The notes below the pieces were generated by a model that was given only the letters and a program-made list of their open reading frames with translations, did no database searches and was not told the DNA's origin. From NCBI GenBank assembly GCA_029063085.1, contig JAIDOW010000099.1, forward strand, positions 1 to 56,757: a stretch of 56,757 nt of DNA. Reading direction: 5' to 3'. This document shows positions 10,428 to 18,307 of the stretch, in pieces (the stretch's first letter is position 1; each line of letters opens with the position of its first letter). A program made the position numbers and the translations under genes. The stretch comes from Lachnospiraceae bacterium. GTDB taxonomy: Bacteria; Bacillota; Clostridia; Lachnospirales; Lachnospiraceae.

Positions 10428-13400
10428 TTATTTCTTTACTGTAACTTTGACTTTTTTGTAAACACCGTTATTAGCAATAACATAGATATTACACTTACCA
10501 GGCGCAACTGCTTTAATCTTACCTTTCTTATCAACTTTTGCTACTCTGTAATCATCTGTGTAATAACGGAACTTCACTGCATGCTGCAACAGTTTCTTCT
10601 TTTTATTTTCTCTAGTCATAGATGCCTTAATCTTAGATGTCTTACCTGGTTTCAAAGTTACCTTGCTCTTCTTAACAGTTACCTTCTTGGCATTCGTCCG
10701 CTTATCTTTCCTCATCGCCACATGAATCTGAGGTGATTTTGCAATATAGACTTTCTTATCGCCTATCATCTTATATGCGATAACAAAATATTTATAGGAC
10801 TTCTTATAAGACAGCTTCTTATGCGTTGCCTTTAATTTCTTTGTAGAAGTTACCTTTTTGTATACCTTCTTACCGTTACAATAAGACCAGTAGATTTCAT
10901 ATCCCGCTGCACCCTTGTATTTCAGCCATGATAAGGATATCTTCTTATCACCGCCAATACCTTTCGCCAGAAGCAACGGTAAATCATCTCTGTTATTCAG
11001 CTCATCTCCACTCATATGGGATTCGTCAACTACCTCTTTATCTACAACTACTACATTAAAGGTTCTCTTACTGCCATCTTTATAATTAACTACCACTGGA
11101 TATGTTCCCTCCGGTTTTTTGGCAAGAGCAGAACTCTTAATCGTAAGTGTAGAACCAGATACTGTGTAATCACCAGTCGGAAGTGTAGTTCCACCAAGAG
11201 ATACATTATCTACCACACGACCTGAATCCAGATTCTGAGTCACATCCTTTGGATTAGACAGTTCAAATATCTTGTCATCACCCTTTGTATCTGCTGGCTT
11301 ATCACCAGGTTTATCAGGAGTTTTGGTAGGTACAGCCTTATCCTGATCTACAGAAGTATCCTTTTTGTTTGCATCAGAAGCCTTATCAACATCACCAATT
11401 GTCTTCCAGTTCTCATCAATGGTCACATAAACCGTTGTTGAAGTTCCTTTATCTGTAGACAGAGTAATCGGATATTTTCCTGGTTTATTTTCAACTTTAG
11501 AAGTATCTACCTTAGTAATAGGAACATCCTTCTTTGTATCCATTTCATATGCCTCAGCATTGGATAGCTTAAGCACATTCTCTGGTGTAAGTAACGGAAA
11601 ATCATCTGTACCGATTATAAAATTATTGGCTCCGATATGCTCGTCACCGGATTTTGGTTCAGTGATATCTGCTCCATCGGAATCGCTGCCTTCATCAGTC
11701 ACAGTAACTGTTACCGTCGCTGTAACTGTTTTTCCATCTTCATCCTTTGCTGTTACCGTAACAGGATATTCACCCTTCTTACCATCCTTTACTGCCTGAA
11801 CAAGCTTCTCTAACTGTTTCGCATCAGGTGTTACATCTGTAACACTGGAACCATCATTATGTTTTGCCACGACATCAGCCATTTTCTTAAACGTATCCTC
11901 TGGCGTTGTCTCCAAAACCGGACTCTTTGCAGGTATAGAGAAGTCATTGGCAGTGAGGTTGATATCCGGTATCTTGCCTGCCGGTTTACTGTTGTCCGCA
12001 GATCCCTCATCCTTGACGGTCGCATTCACTGTAACCTTCTGTCCCCAATAAGTAAAGGTTACTTCATATGTGCCGTTTACCGGTTGGATTTTTGTTCCAT
12101 CACCTTCAATCCATTTATTGTTTACAGCTTTTCCATTATTCGTTCCTACTGCATTTGCAAGCGTCTTCATAATGTTCTGTGCTGTTTCACCGGATGGATT
12201 ATTCTTAATCTCCTGTGCCTGCTTCACTGTAAGATTGAAGTGATTTGCACCAATAACAATATACGCATTCGTATCAGGATCGTCATCGGCCCAGCCTTTC
12301 TTTGTTTCGTCTACAACAGTAGCCGTAACATTCCTGTCTCCTGCCTTATCACCTGGTGTCGTATCCTGCAATGTAATATCAGGAATCTTTCCAGGCTCTT
12401 TTACATTATTAAGCTTTGAAACATCTCCGCTTGGCACAACTATCGGAGCAGAAGTGCCTGGATCCGTATCACTTTCCAAACGCTTTGCGTCTGATGCATC
12501 TTTAATATCATCTTCCGTTGCCTTTTTGGCATCTTCTACACTAATGATAAAATCATGCTCTGAAATATATGGATATTGAACAACCTTTACAGTTACAACT
12601 GTCTCTGCCGTTGCTCCATTTACAGAGGTAGCAGTAACTCTAACCTTATAATCTCCCAGTGGTCCGTTCGCAATTGCCTTATTCAAGGCTGTCAAATCAC
12701 TGGAATTCAATGTAATATTTACCGTAGAACCGTCACTTGCCGTTGCCGTTGCATTTGACTTTTCAACAAAATCCTTATCCAACAGCGCACTGCCTCCCTG
12801 TTGAACCGTAAAATCATTTGCTGCTATGTTTACCGTTACTTTCTCGGAACCATTATCGAAAACAGTCGCTTGAACTGTTACCTGTACTCCTTTGTATTCG
12901 AAAGTTACCGGATACTCACCTTTCTGGGCTTTAATGTCACATTGTGTAATAGTTATATCCTTAGGATCTACCATCTCACCATTATTGGTAGCCACCGCAT
13001 TTGCAAGATTTTTAATCAGCTGTGTCTGTCCTGTCGGATCCTTCGCAATCGCATTCGCCTGCTCTATTGTAATATCGAAATTATTGGCACCAATTTCAAT
13101 GTCTGCACCTGAACCATCATTTGCCTTGCCACTGTTTGTTTCATCTACAACCGTCACCTTAGCTGCTTCTGTAACACTCTTGCCCTCATCATTGGTATAG
13201 GTAAATGAAAGATCATATTCCCCATCGCCCTTGCTTTTCATCTCCTCCAGCTTCTGATCATCAACTGTAATCTTATCGCTGGTATGCGGGATTTCCTCAT
13301 CTTCATCCATCGCCGTAACGTCTGATTTTTCTTTTGCCGTATTTTCATCAAAAGTATCCAATTCGGATTCTTTTAAAATGAAATCTTTTACGGTCATACT

Positions 13401-14642
13401 CAGTTCTGCGTCTTTTACCCAGACTACTTCAACACCTGTCACTGACGGAGAAGTCTCCTCTTCGTGCGTTGGATTCTTGCCTTCTTCATTAGGCAGATCA
13501 TAGGGACTGAACTCAATGATATAGCCACTCATACCATATCCCTGACGGGTAACATTGTATGGTGAATAATCGTTCCAGTTCGCTCTTTCATAACCATATT
13601 CCAATGCATATTCCGCTTTATAAGTTGCTCTTCCATCGGAAAGATTCACATTATTATTCGGCTCCCCTGTATTCCAGTCATTATAGCGACCTTCAACCGG
13701 TCCAAATCTGTTCTCTCCACTTCCCCAATATGCATTTCCCTGCGTATTGGTCTGATAAAAAGGGGTTCCTGCTTCCGGACCACACATCCAGTACCATAGC
13801 CTTGCAACTTCTCCACCATTTCCCCCGTCTACTCGGGCTCCACCAGGATTCAATGCATCATTTGCTATCGTATCCGCATCAAATGTAATCCCCTCTGTAT
13901 GTGTTCTGGCACCACCGATCCACGCCTGAATTCCGCCTCCAAACGCTCCATATATGTATAATTCTTCATTCTCATCGGTAATTGTAGCCAGATACCCTTT
14001 TAATCCATTTTTTTCTGCCTTTTTTGCCTCATTATAGGCATCATACCATGTCGCTCTCTCCTCAACCGGCTTATTCTCATCATTAAATTTAACATGTCTG
14101 TAATAATGAATCTTGCCGCCTGAAGCCATCGCAATTTCATCATCCTCTAACCCTATCTCGTTAGCTATAACGGAAACTTCCTGCTGCACTTCCGGTGCTA
14201 CGCCATTTCGTTTGAAAGTCAGACCTCTCACAAATGCCTGAATCTGCTCATTTGTAATGTCTGTCCCCCGCACTGTGATCGACGTCAGTTCTTTGCCGGA
14301 AATGCCGGTTCCTCCTCCATGCTCTACCAGTGTAATGTACTCCAAAGTATTGCCCTTCTTCTGGATTGCTTTGACAGTACGGTTATCTCCCACAAACTGG
14401 AAATCATCAGCAACCACAAAGGATCCTCCATTGCTTACAGAAAGACAAAACAGCTTTTGTGCTTTATCCCCTGCAAAACTGGCCATTACACCTGGAAATC
14501 TGTAAGTAGTCTTATCCTTACTCCAAACAATCTTTCCCAGATCTATCTTGCCTCCCTCTGCGGCCTGTGCCGTCTGTCCCGATACCGGCAGCACACCCAA
14601 AACCATTACAATGGTCAAAATAAATGCTAGTAACTTTTTCAT
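10428..14642 (-). CDS. large secreted C-type-lectin / Ig-like repeat protein
   Basis: This 1404-residue protein is predicted to be exported. A signal peptide of about 28 residues ends AQA|AEG. Residues about 175-385 look like a C-type lectin fold: WYDAYNEAKKAEKNG helix, WIGGA, an EPN sugar-binding-type motif in WNTGEPNNN and a WND motif. From about 410 to 1150 there are degenerate Ig-like repeats marked by GANNF or ANDF starts and GEYPVTF-type strands. Residues about 1210-1300 resemble fibronectin type III, and a lysine-rich BIG2-like domain ends the protein. There is no LPXTG sorting signal, so anchoring may rely on the basic C terminus. The gene has its own consensus promoter. Sugar or mucin binding is an inference. 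Confidence 0.85.
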   Translation of the reverse strand: MKKLLAFILTIVMVLGVLPVSGQTAQAAEGGKIDLGKIVWSKDKTTYRFPGVMASFAGDKAQKLFCLSVSNGGSFVVADDFQFVGDNRTVKAIQKKGNTLEYITLVEHGGGTGISGKELTSITVRGTDITNEQIQAFVRGLTFKRNGVAPEVQQEVSVIANEIGLEDDEIAMASGGKIHYYRHVKFNDENKPVEERATWYDAYNEAKKAEKNGLKGYLATITDENEELYIYGAFGGGIQAWIGGARTHTEGITFDADTIANDALNPGGARVDGGNGGEVARLWYWMCGPEAGTPFYQTNTQGNAYWGSGENRFGPVEGRYNDWNTGEPNNNVNLSDGRATYKAEYALEYGYERANWNDYSPYNVTRQGYGMSGYIIEFSPYDLPNEEGKNPTHEEETSPSVTGVEVVWVKDAELSMTVKDFILKESELDTFDENTAKEKSDVTAMDEDEEIPHTSDKITVDDQKLEEMKSKGDGEYDLSFTYTNDEGKSVTEAAKVTVVDETNSGKANDGSGADIEIGANNFDITIEQANAIAKDPTGQTQLIKNLANAVATNNGEMVDPKDITITQCDIKAQKGEYPVTFEYKGVQVTVQATVFDNGSEKVTVNIAANDFTVQQGGSALLDKDFVEKSNATATASDGSTVNITLNSSDLTALNKAIANGPLGDYKVRVTATSVNGATAETVVTVKVVQYPYISEHDFIISVEDAKKATEDDIKDASDAKRLESDTDPGTSAPIVVPSGDVSKLNNVKEPGKIPDITLQDTTPGDKAGDRNVTATVVDETKKGWADDDPDTNAYIVIGANHFNLTVKQAQEIKNNPSGETAQNIMKTLANAVGTNNGKAVNNKWIEGDGTKIQPVNGTYEVTFTYWGQKVTVNATVKDEGSADNSKPAGKIPDINLTANDFSIPAKSPVLETTPEDTFKKMADVVAKHNDGSSVTDVTPDAKQLEKLVQAVKDGKKGEYPVTVTAKDEDGKTVTATVTVTVTDEGSDSDGADITEPKSGDEHIGANNFIIGTDDFPLLTPENVLKLSNAEAYEMDTKKDVPITKVDTSKVENKPGKYPITLSTDKGTSTTVYVTIDENWKTIGDVDKASDANKKDTSVDQDKAVPTKTPDKPGDKPADTKGDDKIFELSNPKDVTQNLDSGRVVDNVSLGGTTLPTGDYTVSGSTLTIKSSALAKKPEGTYPVVVNYKDGSKRTFNVVVVDKEVVDESHMSGDELNNRDDLPLLLAKGIGGDKKISLSWLKYKGAAGYEIYWSYCNGKKVYKKVTSTKKLKATHKKLSYKKSYKYFVIAYKMIGDKKVYIAKSPQIHVAMRKDKRTNAKKVTVKKSKVTLKPGKTSKIKASMTRENKKKKLLQHAVKFRYYTDDYRVAKVDKKGKIKAVAPGKCNIYVIANNGVYKKVKVTVKK

Positions 14643-14812
14643 CCCAACCTCTCCTTTCTAACAAATAATGAACCAGATACCCGTATATGTCAAACAAAGC
14701 CCGCAAAAATGCGAACTTTCTGTCAAACAAAATAAGCAATCATATCTGGTAGGATTGTGCAGCAAAACGCTGCCTCGTCAGCATATATTTCAAGACCAAT
14801 ATCCTGTTTCTT

Positions 14813-14841
14813 ATTATAATAGGAAATCCCTTATATGTCAA
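14813..14841 (-). promoter_or_regulatory. consensus promoter of the surface-protein gene
   Basis: On the minus strand: TTGACA (14836-14841), 17-bp spacer, TATAAT (14813-14818), a perfect match. It predicts a leader of about 165 nt before the ATG at 14642, with an AAGGAG ribosome binding site. The leader also contains a small GC-rich hairpin near 14701-14716. Confidence 0.8.
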
Positions 14842-15060
14842 GGCATTATCGGGGTTTTATATAACTTACATGCCATGTGCCGAAGCTATTCTCTTACTCC
14901 TTTTTACAGACTGTCAGTAAATTATCAGGATATCAATCGTAAACATTTAAAACCCTCCCAGTTTTTTCCTGAAAAATCAAAGAATTTCCATAATACATCA
15001 TATGTTACCGTCTTTCTTCATAGTATAGCAAATAAGAAGCTTGGAGCAGTTACTGATATC

Positions 15061-15735
15061 ATGAAGAAAAACCTTACTTCCGTTCTTTGCCTGTTTTTAT
15101 GCCTGGCTGCCTTTTTTTCTTTGTTTCAGGGTGTCCATTCCCGTGTTGCCACTTCTATAAAAAATAAAACTGTTATCGTCATAGATGTAGGACACGGAGG
15201 AAATGATCCCGGCAAAGTCAGTTCTAACGGCATTCAGGAAAAAGATATTAATCTACAGATCGCTCTCTACCTGAAAGACTATCTGATCGCACAGGATTAT
15301 ACTGTATTTCTTACAAGGGAAACCGACTGCGGACTTTATGATGAAAATGTTTCCAATAAAAAAACTTCCGACCTGAATAACCGTATCCGGTTTTTTAAAG
15401 AAAAAAATGCTGCCTGCGTAGTAAGCATCCATCAAAACAGTTATCCGGATACTGTCCAGCATGGTGCACAGACTTTTTATTTTGCCGGAAGCGAGGAAGG
15501 TAAATTATTTGCCGAAGCCGTACAAAACTCCCTTTTAAAAATAGATGACACCAACACCCGTATGGCTAAATCCTCAGACAGCTATTATCTGTTAAAGCAT
15601 TCCAGTGTCCCTTCCATTATAGTAGAATGTGGATTTTTATCCAATCCGGAAGAAACCTCCAGACTAACCGACTCCAACTATCAGAAACAGCTTGCCTATT
15701 CCATTTGTCTGGGAATCTGTAATTATATGCAATAG
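15061..15735 (+). CDS. N-acetylmuramoyl-L-alanine amidase (Amidase_3)
   Basis: This exported zinc amidase cleaves the bond between N-acetylmuramic acid and L-alanine in peptidoglycan. The start at 15061 gives a typical signal peptide (MKKNLTSVLCLFLCLAAFF); a longer in-frame reading to 14668 adds 131 residues with no domain. Catalytic zinc ligands are visible: His and Glu in VIDVGHGGNDPG and the later Glu and His (EKDINLQIAL, SIHQNSYP), plus the terminal Glu in IIVECGFLSNPEE. The mature enzyme is about 195 residues with no cell-wall-binding repeats. No strong ribosome binding site is seen (GGAG lies 14 bases upstream). Confidence 0.92.
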   Translation: MKKNLTSVLCLFLCLAAFFSLFQGVHSRVATSIKNKTVIVIDVGHGGNDPGKVSSNGIQEKDINLQIALYLKDYLIAQDYTVFLTRETDCGLYDENVSNKKTSDLNNRIRFFKEKNAACVVSIHQNSYPDTVQHGAQTFYFAGSEEGKLFAEAVQNSLLKIDDTNTRMAKSSDSYYLLKHSSVPSIIVECGFLSNPEETSRLTDSNYQKQLAYSICLGICNYMQ

Positions 15736-15866
15736 GGGCTGCCTTTTATTGACAACCCCTTTCACACATAATATCCTCATTTTACTTTCAGTATTCTCTA
15801 AATTCTCCTGTGTTTTATTTACAAAAAGGAGTTTTTGTCACACTCCTGATCGGTGTAACCGTGTTT

Positions 15867-15967
15867 GGGAGCTGTCCCAGTCAAATACGCCGCAACAAAC
15901 AGCGGGGCATCAGATTTAAAACGCCCCATGAAGCGGGGTATTTGACTTTTGCGAATGCCACAGCTCC
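15867..15967. repeat. large intergenic palindrome
   Basis: Nested arms form a 100-bp palindrome: GGAGCTGT (15868-15875) with ACAGCTCC (15960-15967), AGTCAAATAC with GTATTTGACT, and an inner GGGGCAT/CGCCCC pair. It is related to the double hairpin at 8213-8276. The surrounding stretch to 16100 holds no convincing gene. Confidence 0.6.
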
Positions 15968-16106
15968 ACTTTAATATGATATCATCCTCCTTTCTTTCCA
16001 GTGTGCTGACCTCCAACCATATGTGCATGTGTGATGTACAACACGGAAGCCAGAACATCTGCATGAACATCCGTTATCATAAAACGTCTGTCCTACAGAC
16101 AACTTA

Positions 16107-16257
16107 CTTGATTCCTGCGAGCAGCAATCCAAGCGTGCTTGCACATTTGGCTGCACTAAACGTCTTGTGGACGTTTGTTAAGCACGGACCAAAGTGAAAC
16201 ACAGACCTGCCGCGAGGGTCACATACCCCATTGCTTGCAGCAGGGTTATTAACTGTA
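16107..16257 (+). repeat. left copy of the ~150-bp repeat flanking mecA
   Basis: This copy reads ATTCCTGCGAGCAG ... CTAAACGTC ... GTTTGTTAAGCACGG ... ACAGACCTG ... GCTTGCAGCAGGGTT. It matches the reverse complement of 17541-17705 at about three positions in four, so mecA lies between inverted copies. Parts of it also recur at 40493-40545 and 42238-42262. Confidence 0.75.
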
Positions 16258-16464
16258 ATGAGTCTCATTCTGGAAATAATAGATTATACAGAATTATAGA
16301 TAACAGAGTATCCGGATTTGCATGCACTGCGAACTCTATTAAGAAACTCTACATAGACTATACTAAATGAATCTGTGATCTTCAATGTATGAACTATAAA
16401 TTATTCTGGTTTTTTTATGAATTTTTGTGAAATTCTGGTTATATTTGTGTATTTTTTATGAAAA

Positions 16465-16500
16465 ACTTTACTTGTTTTCATTTTATGGTACACTATAGTT
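16465..16500 (+). promoter_or_regulatory. possible promoter for mecA
   Basis: TTTACT, a 16-bp spacer and TACACT are followed by an overlapping TATAGT. It is a weak match. It would give a leader of about 200 nt before the mecA start, in which I see no other feature. Confidence 0.35.
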
Positions 16501-16698
16501 AGTTGAATTTTCTTTTACAGCCATATATATCTAATCATGTTTTATGCCGAACACGATATACTAAATGTAGAAGAATTTTTAATAAATTGATATTTTCATT
16601 GCAATCATACGTAAAATATGATATTGTGAATGACACATTTTTAATGCTTGTAGGCTGGAATTGTGAATTCCCGCACCGAAATAAAAGGAGATGATTCT

Positions 16699-17541
16699 AT
16701 GAAGTTAGAACGACTAAGCGAGAATCAGATTCGCTGTACGCTTAATAAAGCTGATCTGGCAGACAGGGAACTGTTATTAAATGAATTAGCTTATGGAACC
16801 GATAAAGCAAAAGAGCTTTTCCGTGATATGATGGAACAGGCCTCCGAAGAATTAGGATTTGAAGTAAATGATATTCCTTTAATGATTGAGGCAATTCCTG
16901 TTTCGCCTGATTGTCTGATTCTGATCATAACCAAAGTAGAAGATCCTGAAGAACTGGATACCCGTTTTTCAAGATTTTCGAAATATACCGACATTGAAAT
17001 TAATGATGAAGATGAAGACTCTGAAGAAGACGAGGATAATGATGAAGATGATTTATCCCTTTTCAACAATGCAGCATCTTTAATCGAGACTATTTCCGAT
17101 ATTGTTGAGAATATTGAACAGGTTAAGAAACAGTCGGATTCCGGTAAAAATCTGAATTTTGTACCTCTTTCCTCTGCTCTTCGTGAGAATAACACAAAGA
17201 AAAAGGGCAGCAAAGAGAAAGCAAACCGGAAAAAAAGCGATTCTACTGTAGATTACCGTATATTCTCATTCCAGAATATTAATGATATCAGTAAAGCAGC
17301 AGTTATAGTTGCACCAATTTATCAGGATAAAAACTCACTTTACAAAAGTCCATTTGATAATCACTATTATCTCATCGTGAATAATCTTTCAGATGATATC
17401 GAAAACTACCAGCGTGCATGTAATCTGCTCAGTGAATATGGAACCAGAGTAAAGGCTAACTATGCAATGCCCTATTATTTTTCAGAACATTTCAAACTGA
17501 TTATCAAAAATGATGCCATACAGACTTTGGCCAGCATTTAG
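16699..17541 (+). CDS. mecA: MecA-family ClpC adaptor protein
   Basis: MecA proteins deliver substrates to the ClpC AAA+ unfoldase and regulate competence and stress proteolysis in Firmicutes. The 280-residue protein has the N-terminal substrate-binding domain (MKLERLSENQIRCTL, then AKELFRDMMEQASEELGF), a very acidic linker (about residues 105-125), a basic Lys-rich stretch (about 160-180) and the C-terminal ClpC-binding domain (SLYKSPFDNHYYLIV, LLSEYG). The start at 16699 is set by AAAGGAG eight bases upstream and by homologues beginning MKLER. The gene is bracketed by inverted intergenic repeats, the right copy starting at its stop codon. Confidence 0.93.
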   Translation: MKLERLSENQIRCTLNKADLADRELLLNELAYGTDKAKELFRDMMEQASEELGFEVNDIPLMIEAIPVSPDCLILIITKVEDPEELDTRFSRFSKYTDIEINDEDEDSEEDEDNDEDDLSLFNNAASLIETISDIVENIEQVKKQSDSGKNLNFVPLSSALRENNTKKKGSKEKANRKKSDSTVDYRIFSFQNINDISKAAVIVAPIYQDKNSLYKSPFDNHYYLIVNNLSDDIENYQRACNLLSEYGTRVKANYAMPYYFSEHFKLIIKNDAIQTLASI

Positions 17542-17705
17542 TACAACGCAAGTCAACAACCTCACTGCAAGCAGCAGGATATGAGACTTTTGTGACAGGT
17601 CTGTATTTCGCTTCGTGCCGTGCTTAACAAACATCCCCTGGACGTTTAGCACTGTCAAATGTCATGCAGACACGCTTGGTTCACTGCTCGCAGGAATTAA
17701 TTTAT
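17541..17705 (-). repeat. right (inverted) copy of the ~150-bp repeat flanking mecA
   Basis: Its reverse complement aligns along its length with 16107-16257, sharing blocks such as ATTCCTGCGAGCAG, CTAAACGTC, TTTGTTAAGCACGG and ACAGACCTG. It begins directly at the mecA stop codon. Confidence 0.75.
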
Positions 17706-17710
17706 CAGAC

Positions 17711-17769
17711 AATTAAAGAAGCTGCCGCATTATGGGAATTCTCCCTTTAATGCGGCAGCTTCTTTAATT
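17711..17769. terminator. bidirectional terminator between mecA and the DUF1858 gene
   Basis: A perfect 22-bp stem (AATTAAAGAAGCTGCCGCATTA and its complement) with a 15-base loop has A-rich and T-rich flanks. It can serve both convergent genes. Confidence 0.9.
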
Positions 17770-17779
17770 GTTTATGCGT

Positions 17780-17992
17780 TTAAGCCTCTTTTTTTGCAAG
17801 ATACTCATTGATATCCTTTAACAATACCTCTACATCCATTCCATGCACCTGTGCTGCTTCCTCTAAGGTTTCACCCTGTGCAGACGGACATCCCGGACAA
17901 TGCATACCGTTTGCCATCAAAATTGCTGCGTTTCCCGGATCGATCGTGATGATCTCACCAATCAACATATCTTTATTCACTGATTTTGCCAT
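17780..17992 (-). CDS. DUF1858 domain protein
   Basis: This 70-residue cytosolic protein matches the DUF1858 family of anaerobes, often annotated as a disulfide-oxidoreductase-like or hybrid-cluster-associated domain. The signature is MHCPGCPSAQGETLEEAA (about residues 31-48), with a CPGC pair able to bind a metal or form a disulfide. An AGGAGG ribosome binding site lies 8 bases upstream of the ATG. It is monocistronic. The biochemical role is unknown. Confidence 0.9.
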   Translation of the reverse strand: MAKSVNKDMLIGEIITIDPGNAAILMANGMHCPGCPSAQGETLEEAAQVHGMDVEVLLKDINEYLAKKEA

Positions 17993-18204
17993 AGTCGTAT
18001 TCCTCCTGTTTTCCTTTTTCCTGTATTGTATTGCACACTTAACCCATAACTTATATGATGTGCTGTCGGATAATATATTTACCGTATCATTGGATTAATA
18101 AATAGTATTACCATATCCAGGTTATTATAATCAGTTTATGAAGAAAATGCAACCATTGTACCGGCTGATCACGAATAAGGCAGTATATTTATAAAAAATG
18201 AATC

Positions 18205-18234
18205 TATACAAGCTTTGTTAAATAATGGTATAAT
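18205..18234 (+). promoter_or_regulatory. promoter for the LacI-fold/GGDEF gene
   Basis: TATACA (18205-18210), an 18-bp spacer and TATAAT (18229-18234). It predicts transcription from about 18241, which rules out the upstream ATG codons at 18215 and 18236 and supports the TTG start at 18308. Confidence 0.6.
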
Positions 18235-18307
18235 GTTACCAACCACAGAAAGCAGAGACAGACAAACCAGAATTAAAAAAACGGAGAAGAAAGGAGTGTA
18301 TACAAAA

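Noticed and set aside
10993-14642. Plus-strand frames opposite the surface protein
   Set aside because: They are shadows of the repetitive minus-strand coding sequence, without ribosome binding sites or recognisable domains.
14668-15060. N-terminal extension of the amidase by 131 codons
   Set aside because: The extension has no domain and no ribosome binding site, and the Met at 15061 begins a typical signal peptide.
15819-16070. 83-codon minus-strand frame with an AAAGGAGG-like sequence inside
   Set aside because: It is made largely of the 100-bp palindrome translated and has no coherent protein pattern.
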